DNA of 8,625 nucleotides from RBG-16-68-21 sp035286665 (GTDB lineage: Bacteria > Actinomycetota > Acidimicrobiia > Spongiisociales > UBA11373): assembly GCA_035286665.1 (NCBI GenBank), contig DATECY010000005.1:1-8625 (forward strand). Direction: 5' to 3'. Below are positions 1 through 5,922 of the stretch, one piece after another (the stretch's first letter is position 1; each line of letters starts with the position of its first letter). Below the pieces are notes generated by a model that worked only from the letters and a program-made list of their open reading frames with translations, ran no database searches and was not told the DNA's origin. A program made the position numbers and the translations under genes.

Positions 1-30
1 AACCGTCCGACCTCCACGGCGTCCCCTCTT

Positions 31-135
31 ACTCATCACTCATCACTCATCACTCATCACTCATCACTCATCACTCATCACTCATCACTCATCACTCATC
101 ACTCATCACTCATCACTCATCACTCATCACTCATA
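31..135. repeat. Heptamer tandem array, ACTCATC x15
   Basis: Fourteen perfect tandem copies of ACTCATC (31-128) are followed by one copy with a single change, ACTCATA (129-135). The array ends 48 bp before the pcrA start codon. The unit length of 7 is not a multiple of three, and neither strand offers a coding explanation. Perfect identity over 98 bp suggests recent expansion by slippage, so copy number may vary between strains. Bases 1-30 upstream hold nothing I recognise. Confidence 0.98.
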
Positions 136-170
136 ACTACATGACTGCGATTCACGCCAGGACCTCGTCC

Positions 171-176
171 TACACT
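171..176 (+). promoter_or_regulatory. Candidate -10 box (TACACT) for pcrA
   Basis: TACACT matches the actinobacterial TANNNT -10 pattern and lies 7 bases before the pcrA ATG. Transcription would then start at or next to the start codon, giving a leaderless message. This agrees with the absence of a purine-rich ribosome binding site in TTTCCCTC just before the ATG. I see no convincing -35 box at the usual spacing. Inferred from position and motif only. Confidence 0.45.
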
Positions 177-183
177 TTCCCTC

Positions 184-2370
184 ATGCCCGCCGACTCTCC
201 GCTCTTCGACGAACTCAATCCCTCCCAGTGCGAGGCGGTTGCCGCCACCGAGGGGCCGCTCCTCGTCGTCGCCGGGGCGGGGTCGGGCAAGACCCGGGTG
301 CTCACCTATCGGATCGCCCACCTGATCCGCGACCTGGGCGTCTCGCCGTATTCGATTCTGGCGATCACCTTCACCAACAAGGCCGCCAACGAGATGAAGG
401 AGCGGGTCGCCAAGCTGGTGGGAGGGGTGTCCCGGGGCATGTGGGTGTCCACGTTCCACTCGGCTTGTGTGCGCATCCTGCGTCGTGACGCTTCCGCCCT
501 GGGCTACAAGTCGCAGTTCACCATCTACGACGACCTGGACTCCCGTCGCCTCATCGAGTTCTGCGTCCGGGACCTCGACCTCGATCCGAAGCGGTTCCCC
601 CCGAAGGGGATCCGGGCGGCGATCAGCAACGCCAAGAACGAGTTGATCGACTTCGAGACCTTCGCCTCCGACGGGAGCGGGCCGTATCACGAGAAGGTCG
701 CCGACGTGTACCGGCTTTACCAGCAGCGGCTCCTGGCGGCCTCGGCGATGGATTTCGACGACCTGCTCATGATCACCGCGGAGCTGTTCGGGGCATTCCC
801 CAAGGTGCTCGAGCACTATCAGGACCGCTTCCGCTACGTGTTGGTGGACGAGTACCAGGACACCAACCGCGCCCAGTATCGCCTCGTGCAGATGCTGGCC
901 GGCAAGTCCCACAACCTGTGCGTGGTCGGGGATTCCGATCAGAGCATCTACGCCTTCCGCGGCGCCGACATCCGCAACATCCTGGAGTTCGAGCGCGATT
1001 ATCCCGACGCCCGGGTCGTAGTGCTCGACCGCAACTACCGGTCACCGCAGACGATCCTCGATGCCGCCAACGCCGTCATCTCCAACAACGGGGGCCGCAA
1101 GCCCAAGCACCTGTGGACCGACCTCGGCTCCGGCCAGCCGGTCACCGTCTACCGCGCGGAGGACGAGCACGACGAGGCGGCGTTCATCGCCGAACAGCTC
1201 GGGTCGCTCGAGGACGACGGGCTCACGTTGTCCGACGCCGCGATCTTCTACCGGACCCACGCCCAGTCACGGGTGCTGGAGGAGGTGCTCGTCCGCTACG
1301 GGGTGCCCTATCAGGTGATCGGTGGCCCCAAGTTCTACGACCGGCGCGAGATCAAAGACGTGATGGCCTACCTCAAGGCGATCATCAACCCCTCCGACCC
1401 GGTCGCGATCAAGCGCATCCTCAACGTGCCCAAGCGCGGCATCGGAGACACCAGCGTGGGCCACGTCGATCGGATCGCCGAAGCCGAGGGGATTTCGTTC
1501 TACGAAGCCTTGACCAGGGCCGGGGAGAACCCGCGGCTGTCACCGCGGGCGAGCAACGCGATCGCCGAGTTCGTGGCGCTCATGAACCTGTTGGTCGGCG
1601 CCGCCGCCGAAGGTCCTCGTGCCGCGATGCAGGCCGTGTTCGACGACACCGGGTACTTCGCCGAACTGGAGCGCGAAGGGACGATCGAAGCCCTCGGTCG
1701 TGTGGAGAACCTCAAGGAGCTGCTGTCGGTGGCGTCGGAGTTCGAGGAGAGCGGGCCGATCACCGATCTCGGCGATGAGCGGTGGGACGAGATGGTCGGC
1801 CTCCGTCGGCTCGAGCTGTTCTTGGAGGCCACCGCCCTCGTCTCCGACGTCGACGCGCTCGAGGAGTCGGGTGCCGTCACCATGATGACGCTGCATAATG
1901 CGAAGGGGTTGGAGTTCCCGGTGATCTTCATCGCCGGAATGGAAGAGGGGGTGTTCCCCCACATGCGGAGTCTCGGCGATCCCCAGCAACTCGAGGAGGA
2001 GCGCAGGCTCGCCTACGTCGGGATCACTCGCACCCAGCGCCGCCTCTTCCTCACCCACGCCGTTACCCGCAACCTGTTCGGCGCAACCAACTACAACTCA
2101 CCGAGCCGGTTCCTCGGCGAGATCCCCGATGGCCTCATGGCCGAAGCCGAAAAGCGCGCCCGCCGCCCCGACCGCGAGACCGCCGCACCGCGTCCGACCC
2201 TGGGGGGTGGCGACGTCTCCCGTGGCGATCGGATTCGCCACCGGCAATGGGGTCTGGGCACCATCGTGTCGGTCGACGGCCACGGCGACCGCGCCGAGGC
2301 GATCGTGAGATTCGACGAGGCCGGCGAGAAGCGGCTGCTGCTCGCCTGGGCACCACTGGAGAGAGCATGA
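184..2370 (+). CDS. pcrA: ATP-dependent DNA helicase PcrA/UvrD (superfamily 1)
   Basis: A 3'-5' SF1A helicase, expected in nucleotide-excision repair, removal of stalled complexes and replication restart. The protein is 728 aa, the usual size for PcrA/UvrD. The Q-motif region (LNPSQCEAV, residues 11-19) precedes Walker A GAGSGKT (31-37). Then come motif Ia ITFTNKAANEM (61-71), FHSA (91-94), Walker B DEYQDTN (222-228), motif III GDSDQSIYAFRGA (249-261), NYRSPQTI (284-291), motif V MMTLHNAKGLEFP (567-579) and motif VI EERRLAYVGITR (605-616). After a basic, low-complexity linker (about 655-678), residues 679-725 (RGDRIRHRQWGLGTIVSV onward) form the Tudor-like tail typical of PcrA, which contacts RNA polymerase in studied members. 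The start is chosen because the N-terminus matches the family and lies 7 bases after a -10-like box. Its last four bases overlap the mgtC-family gene. All catalytic motifs look intact. RecB-type or AdnAB helicases are excluded by the single-subunit architecture. Confidence 0.96.
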   Translation: MPADSPLFDELNPSQCEAVAATEGPLLVVAGAGSGKTRVLTYRIAHLIRDLGVSPYSILAITFTNKAANEMKERVAKLVGGVSRGMWVSTFHSACVRILRRDASALGYKSQFTIYDDLDSRRLIEFCVRDLDLDPKRFPPKGIRAAISNAKNELIDFETFASDGSGPYHEKVADVYRLYQQRLLAASAMDFDDLLMITAELFGAFPKVLEHYQDRFRYVLVDEYQDTNRAQYRLVQMLAGKSHNLCVVGDSDQSIYAFRGADIRNILEFERDYPDARVVVLDRNYRSPQTILDAANAVISNNGGRKPKHLWTDLGSGQPVTVYRAEDEHDEAAFIAEQLGSLEDDGLTLSDAAIFYRTHAQSRVLEEVLVRYGVPYQVIGGPKFYDRREIKDVMAYLKAIINPSDPVAIKRILNVPKRGIGDTSVGHVDRIAEAEGISFYEALTRAGENPRLSPRASNAIAEFVALMNLLVGAAAEGPRAAMQAVFDDTGYFAELEREGTIEALGRVENLKELLSVASEFEESGPITDLGDERWDEMVGLRRLELFLEATALVSDVDALEESGAVTMMTLHNAKGLEFPVIFIAGMEEGVFPHMRSLGDPQQLEEERRLAYVGITRTQRRLFLTHAVTRNLFGATNYNSPSRFLGEIPDGLMAEAEKRARRPDRETAAPRPTLGGGDVSRGDRIRHRQWGLGTIVSVDGHGDRAEAIVRFDEAGEKRLLLAWAPLERA

Positions 2371-3014
2371 ACATCTCGATCATCGAAGCCACACTGCGCC
2401 TGCTCGCAGCAGCGGCACTGTCCGGCGTCATCGGCTTGGAGCGAGAGGTCGCTCAGAAGAACGCCGGGCTGCGCACGCACATGCTGGTCGGCCTCGGCGC
2501 CGGGTTGTTCACGCTGCTCGGGACCGAGGCCTTTCCCGGCGCCGACCCATCCCGGGTCGCCGCCCAGGTGGTGGCGGGCGTCGGCTTCCTCGGCGCCGGG
2601 GCGATCTTCCGCCACGGGCTCAACGTCAAGGGCCTCACCACCGCGGCCGGATTGTGGACGGTCGCCGCAGTCGGCATGGCGGCAGGGGTGGGATGGTATG
2701 CCGTGGCTCTGGCCGCCACCCTCGTGGCGATCGTCGTCCTCTACGTGTTCTGGGTGGTCGAGTGGCTGCTCCGGGGTCGCAGCGACCAGGCGACCGGTGT
2801 GATCGAGGTTTCGGTCGATCACCCGGACGCGGCAGAACGCGTCGCCGGGGCAGCGGACGACCTCGTAGGTCGCGGCGGCCGGGTGGCCATCCACGAGATC
2901 GCACCGGACGGGGCGGTGATCCGCGTGTTCATCGACCCGAAACGGGCCAACGCCGCGATGGTCTCGCTGCGCGCCATCGAGGGTGTCATCAGGGTCACCC
3001 GGGGGGACGCGTAG
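2367..3014 (+). CDS. MgtC/SapB family membrane protein
   Basis: A 215-aa member of the MgtC/SapB family. Family members are inner-membrane proteins; Salmonella MgtC modulates the F1Fo ATP synthase and supports growth in low magnesium, but many homologues have no known function. Hydrophobic helices cover about residues 5-23, 36-52, 63-82, 92-108 and 111-135. The signature stretches are IGLEREVAQKNAGLRTHML (22-40) and QVVAGVGFLGAGAIFRHGL (67-85), then NVKGLTTAAGLW (86-97). The soluble C-terminus (about 144-212) has the alternating pattern of the ACT-like domain in longer family members. The start ATG overlaps the pcrA stop as ATGA, and GGAG (2358-2361) lies 5 bases upstream, so translation is probably coupled to pcrA. 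The pairing with a helicase looks like shared transcription rather than shared function. Family call is firm; physiological role and symbol are not assignable. Confidence 0.93.
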   Translation: MNISIIEATLRLLAAAALSGVIGLEREVAQKNAGLRTHMLVGLGAGLFTLLGTEAFPGADPSRVAAQVVAGVGFLGAGAIFRHGLNVKGLTTAAGLWTVAAVGMAAGVGWYAVALAATLVAIVVLYVFWVVEWLLRGRSDQATGVIEVSVDHPDAAERVAGAADDLVGRGGRVAIHEIAPDGAVIRVFIDPKRANAAMVSLRAIEGVIRVTRGDA

Positions 3015-3028
3015 GAGGGGAGCGGGCT

Positions 3029-3069
3029 GCCTGCAGTCGGCAGGCGGGAGGTCGTCTGTCGTCCGCCTG
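3029..3069 (+). other. Two mutually exclusive hairpins after the mgtC-family gene
   Basis: GCCTGC (3029-3034) can pair with GCAGGC (3040-3045) over a 5-base loop. Alternatively CAGGCGG (3041-3047) can pair with CCGCCTG (3063-3069) over a 15-base loop. The two share bases 3041-3045, so only one can form at a time. No U-tract follows either stem. They could end or slow transcription from the upstream gene, or may be chance pairing in GC-rich DNA. Confidence 0.25.
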
Positions 3070-3092
3070 ACGGGTCGCGGGTAACGGTAACC
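3051..3092. repeat. Degenerate 7-bp periodic tract upstream of the mutase subunit gene
   Basis: Read in one register, this stretch splits into six heptamers: GTCGTCT, GTCGTCC, GCCTGAC, GGGTCGC, GGGTAAC and GGTAACC. The first two differ by one base; the fourth and fifth differ by two, and the sixth resembles the fifth shifted by one. It is weaker than the other arrays but belongs with them because the last units match the GGGYARC family seen before udk and folD. It ends inside the candidate -10 box. Confidence 0.55.
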
Positions 3093-3093
3093 T
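3088..3093 (+). promoter_or_regulatory. Candidate -10 box (TAACCT) for the mutase subunit gene
   Basis: TAACCT fits TANNNT and ends 9 bases before the ATG at 3103. It is preceded directly by the 11-mer CGGGTAACGGT (3078-3088), nearly identical to sequences before udk and folD. A TGAGG lies only 2 bases from the ATG, too close to be a good ribosome binding site, so a leaderless message is plausible. No clear -35 box. Confidence 0.5.
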
Positions 3094-3102
3094 CTTGAGG
3101 CC

Positions 3103-3495
3103 ATGCCGCGCCGCATTCTCATCGCCAAGCCGGGCCTCGACGGCCACGATCGCGGGGCCAAGGTGATCGCGCGGGCGCTGCGTGACGCCGGATGCGAGGT
3201 CGTGTACTCCGGCCTGCATCAGACCCCGGAGCAGATCGTGGAGACGGCCCTCCAGGAGGACGTCGCCGGGATCGGGCTGTCGGTGCTGTCCGGCGCCCAC
3301 ATGACCCTGTTCCCCCGGATCGTCGAGTTGCTGGCCGAGCGTGACGCCGCCGACGTCGTCGTGTTCGGCGGAGGCATCATCCCCTCAGCTGACATCGTCA
3401 CCCTGAAGGAGAAGGGCCTCGCCGAGATCTTCACGCCCGGTACCCCGCTCGCCACCGTGGTCGACTGGGTCAACGAGCACATCTCCGAGCGATGA
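3103..3495 (+). CDS. B12-binding small subunit of an acyl-CoA mutase (methylmalonyl-CoA mutase C-terminal type)
   Basis: A 130-aa stand-alone cobalamin-binding domain of the kind fused to the C-terminus of methylmalonyl-CoA mutase or carried as a separate small subunit (archaeal MCM, IcmB of isobutyryl-CoA mutase, HcmB). The base-off/His-on signature DGHDRG is at residues 13-18, with His15 the expected lower cobalt ligand. It is followed by GLSVLSGAH (58-66), FGGGIIP (88-94) and the closing IFTPGTP (109-115), all normal for the fold. The enzyme rearranges the carbon skeleton of a branched acyl-CoA, but this chain is inactive without a large (beta/alpha)8 partner, which is not in the window. 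Its place just before sucC/sucD, which consume succinyl-CoA, favours methylmalonyl-CoA as substrate. However, S. coelicolor icmB, as I recall, sits in this same interval between the helicase and sucCD, so an isobutyryl-CoA mutase subunit is equally possible. Substrate is therefore left open. Confidence 0.9.
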   Translation: MPRRILIAKPGLDGHDRGAKVIARALRDAGCEVVYSGLHQTPEQIVETALQEDVAGIGLSVLSGAHMTLFPRIVELLAERDAADVVVFGGGIIPSADIVTLKEKGLAEIFTPGTPLATVVDWVNEHISER

Positions 3496-3500
3496 CGCCT

Positions 3501-3535
3501 CTTGTTCTTTGTTCTTCGTTCTTCGCTCCCTGTTG
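3501..3535. repeat. Degenerate heptamer tract, TTCGTTC-like, about 4-5 units
   Basis: Starting 5 bases after the mutase subunit stop codon, the sequence reads CTTGTTC, TTTGTTC, TTCGTTC, TTCGCTC, CCTGTTG in a single 7-bp register. Neighbouring units among the first four differ by one base each; the fifth is more diverged. The T-rich tract (3502-3524) has no preceding stem, so it is not a standard intrinsic terminator. Bases 3536-3560 between this and the next array show no feature. Confidence 0.8.
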
Positions 3536-3560
3536 TTGGGCGCGTCATCCCGCGTTCCGG

Positions 3561-3588
3561 CGAGTTGCGAATTGCGAATTGCGAATTG
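3561..3588. repeat. Heptamer array CGAATTG, 4 units
   Basis: One variant unit CGAGTTG (3561-3567) is followed by three perfect CGAATTG units (3568-3588). The array ends 25 bases before the sucC start codon. The same unit, again with its 5'-most copy altered, precedes sucD (4971-4991), and its reverse complement makes up part of the udk-folD array. The remaining 25 bases before sucC (3589-3613) contain an imperfect direct repeat of GCGAGC and no ribosome binding site. Confidence 0.95.
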
Positions 3589-3613
3589 CCGGCGAGCGAA
3601 GCGAGCCCATCTG

Positions 3614-4762
3614 ATGGACCTCTTCGAATTCCAGGGCAAGTCGTTGTTCGCCCGGGTCGGCGTGCCGGTTCCCGACGGTCGGGTCGCCCGGACTCCCGCC
3701 GAGGCGCGTGCCGCTGCCGCCGAACTCGGAGGCCGGGTGGTGGTCAAGGCGCAGGTGCAGGTCGGGGGCCGGGGCAAGGCGGGCGGCATCAAGGTTGCCG
3801 ATGGCCCCGACGAGGCCGAAGCCCGCGCATCGGAGATCCTCGGCATGGACATCAAGGGTCACACGGTGCGGGTCGTCTGGGTGGAGAAGGCATCGGACAT
3901 CGCCGCGGAGTACTACGTCTCGTTCACTCTCGATCGTGCCGCCCGCAAGCACCTGGCGATGGTGTCGGCGATGGGTGGCATGGACATCGAGGCCGTTGCC
4001 GCCGACACGCCGGACAAGGTGGTGCGGATGCACGTCGACCCGGTGATCGGGCTCACCAACTGGCAGGCGAGCGAGCTGGTGTTCCGTGCCGGTCTCGACC
4101 GAGCGAGTGCTCGCAAGTCCGCGGCGGCTCTCCGGTCGCTGTACGAGGCGTTCGTCTCCCTCGACTGTGACCTCGTCGAGGTCAACCCCCTCATCCTCAC
4201 CGCAGGGGGCGATGTGATCGCGCTCGACGCCAAGGTGACGCTCGACGCCAACGCCTTCTTCCGTCATCCCGACTTCGAGGCGTTCCGCGATGACTTCACG
4301 CCCGATCCGATCGAGGAGATGGCGCGCCGGCGCGGCCTCAACTTCATCAAGCTCGACGGCTCGGTCGGCATCATCGGCAACGGCGCCGGCCTCGTGATGT
4401 CGACCCTCGACGTGGTATCGCTCGTGGGAGGGAAGGCGTCGAACTTCCTCGACGTGGGAGGAGGCGCCGATGCCGCCACCATCACCAATGCCCTCGAGGT
4501 CCTCACCCACGACCCGACGGTCCGGTCGGTGCTCATCAACATCTTCGGCGGCATCACCCGCTGCGATCTGGTCGCCGACGGCATCGTCACCGCCCTCGGC
4601 AACCTCGATCTCCCCTGGCCGATCGTGGTGCGCCTCGACGGGACCAATGCGGCCGAGGGCCGCGCAATCCTGGCGAGTGTCGCCTCCGACCAGGTGATCC
4701 CGGCGGCAACGATGCGCCACGGCGCCGAGAAGGCCGTAGCCCTGGCAGGAGGCCTGAAGTGA
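3614..4762 (+). CDS. sucC: Succinyl-CoA synthetase (ADP-forming) beta subunit
   Basis: The beta chain of succinate-CoA ligase, the TCA-cycle step linking succinyl-CoA and succinate to NTP synthesis; it binds the nucleotide and part of the succinate site. At 382 aa it has the normal family length. The N-terminal ATP-grasp fold starts MDLFEFQGKSLFARVGVPVP and includes VVVKAQVQVGGRGKAGGIK (42-60) and DLVEVNPL (186-193), where the Glu and Asn bind Mg-nucleotide. The C-terminal ligase domain carries GIIGNGAGLVMSTLD (252-266), GGKASNFLDVGGGA (272-285) and NIFGGITRCD (309-318). The start at 3614 is set by this N-terminus. The frame stays open upstream to 3509, but those 35 codons come from heptamer repeats and should not be annotated. 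No ribosome binding site or -10 box is visible, so expression may depend on read-through from the mutase gene. AGGAGG (4747-4752) near the 3' end is a strong initiation signal for whatever follows. Malate-CoA ligase (MtkA) is related, but the TCA enzyme is far likelier. Confidence 0.96.
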   Translation: MDLFEFQGKSLFARVGVPVPDGRVARTPAEARAAAAELGGRVVVKAQVQVGGRGKAGGIKVADGPDEAEARASEILGMDIKGHTVRVVWVEKASDIAAEYYVSFTLDRAARKHLAMVSAMGGMDIEAVAADTPDKVVRMHVDPVIGLTNWQASELVFRAGLDRASARKSAAALRSLYEAFVSLDCDLVEVNPLILTAGGDVIALDAKVTLDANAFFRHPDFEAFRDDFTPDPIEEMARRRGLNFIKLDGSVGIIGNGAGLVMSTLDVVSLVGGKASNFLDVGGGADAATITNALEVLTHDPTVRSVLINIFGGITRCDLVADGIVTALGNLDLPWPIVVRLDGTNAAEGRAILASVASDQVIPAATMRHGAEKAVALAGGLK

Positions 4763-4781
4763 TGGTGCCCGCTGCCCGTTC

Positions 4782-4809
4782 CGCCTCCCCCATTCCGATG
4801 GGGGAGGCG
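4782..4809. repeat. REP-like hairpin, copy 1 (plus orientation)
   Basis: A perfect 12-bp stem, CGCCTCCCCCAT (4782-4793) with ATGGGGGAGGCG (4798-4809), closes a TCCG tetraloop. About 18 bases downstream is GGAGGGGGCAAC (4828-4839). A second, inverted copy with the reverse-complement loop and the same outlying motif lies at 4923-4964. No U-tract follows, so an intrinsic terminator is unlikely, although the stem could protect the sucC 3' end or affect the sucC:sucD ratio. Confidence 0.85.
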
Positions 4810-4922
4810 CGAGGCCGCAGGCCGAGCGGAGGGGGCAACTTCCCCGATTTGGCCTCCGGCGCGGCCCATCGGCCGGACCTCTCCTGTGTATCACGGTGCC
4901 GGGCGGTGCAGGCTGCCGGGTT

Positions 4923-4964
4923 GTTGCCCTCCCCCCAGCCCCCTCCCATCGGAATGGGAGGGGG
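4923..4964. repeat. REP-like hairpin, copy 2 (inverted)
   Basis: CCCCCTCCCAT (4939-4949) pairs perfectly with ATGGGAGGGGG (4954-4964) around a CGGA loop, the reverse complement of the TCCG loop in copy 1. The core CCCATCGGAATGGG is the exact reverse complement of the copy 1 core CCCATTCCGATGGG. GTTGCCCTCC (4923-4932) mirrors the GGAGGG...GCAAC tail of copy 1, so the two tails face inward. This is the layout of paired REP/BIME-type elements. The spacer between the tails (4840-4922) shows no gene. Confidence 0.85.
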
Positions 4965-4970
4965 AGCCTT

Positions 4971-4991
4971 CGATTTGCGAATTGCGAATTG
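4971..4991. repeat. Heptamer array CGAATTG, 3 units
   Basis: One variant unit CGATTTG (4971-4977) precedes two perfect CGAATTG units (4978-4991). It begins 7 bases after the second REP-like stem and leads straight into the hairpin that precedes sucD. Same unit and strand orientation as the array before sucC. Confidence 0.92.
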
Positions 4992-4993
4992 CC

Positions 4994-5020
4994 AGCCGGC
5001 CGACCTCAGGGAGGCCGGCT
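4994..5020 (+). promoter_or_regulatory. Hairpin overlapping the sucD ribosome binding site
   Basis: AGCCGGCC (4994-5001) is perfectly complementary to GGCCGGCT (5013-5020), an 8-bp GC-rich stem with an 11-base loop. The sucD Shine-Dalgarno sequence AGGGAGG (5008-5014) runs from the loop into the stem, 8 bases before the ATG. Ribosomes translating the upstream bridging frame would pass through and open this stem, which would make sucD translation depend on sucC. The pairing is visible; the regulation is inferred. Confidence 0.5.
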
Positions 5021-5022
5021 AG

Positions 5023-5895
5023 ATGGCCATCTACATCGACGAATCGACCCGTCTCGTGGTTCAGGGTCTCACCGGCTCGCAGGGAAGGTTCCACGGATTC
5101 CGCAACAAGGCCTACGGGACCAAGCTGGTCGCCGGGGTCACCCCGGGCAAGGGCGGGACCGACCTCGACGGCGTGCCGATCTTCGACAGCGTCGCCCAGG
5201 CGGTGGAGGCCACCGGAGCCAACACGTCGATGGTGCTCGTCCCGCCGCCGTTCGCCGCCGACGGGATCCTCGAGGCGGCGGCGTGCCCGGGGATCGAACT
5301 CATCGTGGCGATCACCGAGGGCATCCCCGCCCAAGACGAGGCGAGGGTGTTCAACTACGTGCGCCAGACCAGCCGGACCGCGCTCATCGGGCCCAACTGC
5401 CCGGGCCTCATCTCGCCGGGGAAGGCGAACGTCGGCATCATCCCGCACGAGATCACCCTCCCCGGCAACGTCGGGGTGGTGTCGCGGTCGGGGACGCTCA
5501 CCTATCAGGCGATCCACGAGCTGACCAGCCGGGGGATCGGCCAGTCCACCTGCATCGGCATCGGCGGCGACCCGGTGCCCGGCACGTCCTTCATCGACGT
5601 CCTGGAGCGCTTCCAGGCCGACTCCGAGACCGTGGCCGTGGTGATGATCGGGGAGATCGGCGGCAGTGCCGAGGAGCAGGCGGCGGCCTTCATCGCCGAG
5701 CACGTCACCAAGCCGGTCGTCGGCTACATCGCCGGCTTCACCGCCCCTCCGGGCCGGAAGATGGGCCACGCCGGGGCGATCATCTCCGGTTCGAGCGGTA
5801 CCGCTGCCGCCAAGCAGGCTGCTCTGGAGGGGGCGGGGGTCACCGTGGTGGACGACCCCACTCTTCTCGGGGAAGCCATCGCCGCCCTCCTGTGA
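5023..5895 (+). CDS. sucD: Succinyl-CoA synthetase alpha subunit
   Basis: The alpha chain binds CoA and carries the phosphohistidine of succinate-CoA ligase. It is 290 aa, as expected. The CoA-binding Rossmann domain shows LVVQGLTGSQGRFH (11-24), VTPGKGG (39-45), VPIFDSVAQA (51-60) and ITEGIP (97-102). The second domain has IGPNCPG (122-128), GVVSRSGTLTYQ (151-162), GIGGDPVPGT (179-188) and the active-site segment PGRKMGHAGAIISG (243-256), in which His249 is the expected phosphorylated residue. The start is fixed by the family N-terminus and the AGGGAGG site. In most bacteria sucD follows sucC within a few bases or overlaps it; here 260 bp intervene. The subunits must be made in equal amounts, so the hairpins and bridging frame in that gap may matter. 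No residue loss is seen, so the enzyme should be active with the SucC next to it. Confidence 0.97.
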   Translation: MAIYIDESTRLVVQGLTGSQGRFHGFRNKAYGTKLVAGVTPGKGGTDLDGVPIFDSVAQAVEATGANTSMVLVPPPFAADGILEAAACPGIELIVAITEGIPAQDEARVFNYVRQTSRTALIGPNCPGLISPGKANVGIIPHEITLPGNVGVVSRSGTLTYQAIHELTSRGIGQSTCIGIGGDPVPGTSFIDVLERFQADSETVAVVMIGEIGGSAEEQAAAFIAEHVTKPVVGYIAGFTAPPGRKMGHAGAIISGSSGTAAAKQAALEGAGVTVVDDPTLLGEAIAALL

Positions 5896-5900
5896 CGGCG

Positions 5901-5922
5901 GGTCCGGGATGGGCACCGGACC
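5901..5922 (+). terminator. Possible weak hairpin after sucD
   Basis: GGTCCGG (5901-5907) pairs with CCGGACC (5916-5922) over an 8-base loop, starting 5 bases after the sucD stop. No U-tract follows. It could mark the end of the sucCD transcript, since udk downstream appears to have its own promoter, but a 7-bp stem is weak evidence in this GC-rich context. The rest of the gap up to 6058 contains nothing I recognise. Confidence 0.3.

Larger units (their letters stand above)
4759..5022 (+). other. 87-codon open frame bridging sucC and sucD, in frame with sucD
   Basis: The frame opens with GTG (4759) and ATG (4762), both overlapping the sucC stop, placed 6 and 9 bases after a perfect AGGAGG (4747-4752). 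It closes with TAG (5020-5022) directly abutting the sucD ATG, in the same frame as sucD. The product would be rich in Pro, Gly and Arg and is built from the REP-like hairpins and the CGAATTG heptamers, with no recognisable domain. I read it as the displaced ancestral sucC-sucD junction, perhaps still used to couple translation, rather than as a functional protein. Confidence 0.4.

Noticed and set aside
31..135. CRISPR array
   Set aside because: Units are 7 bp, directly adjacent and without spacers; no cas genes nearby.
3015..3102. Cobalamin riboswitch before the B12-binding subunit gene
   Set aside because: The gap is only 88 bp and I see no B12-box-like sequence; the product also binds B12 as a cofactor and would not need one.
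3509..3613. In-frame N-terminal extension of SucC by 35 codons
   Set aside because: The added residues are translated heptamer repeats; the family N-terminus begins exactly at 3614.
4782..4809. Intrinsic terminator after sucC
   Set aside because: Strong stem but no U-tract, and sucD downstream must be expressed; the inverted partner copy fits a REP-like element better.
3545..4894. 449-codon open frame on the minus strand across sucC
   Set aside because: It is antisense to a clearly identified sucC and its composition is what high-GC codon bias produces on the opposite strand; no domain is recognisable.
4759..5022. 87-codon frame as a real functional protein
   Set aside because: Its sequence consists of REP-like hairpins and repeats. 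I kept it only as a possible coupling or relic frame.
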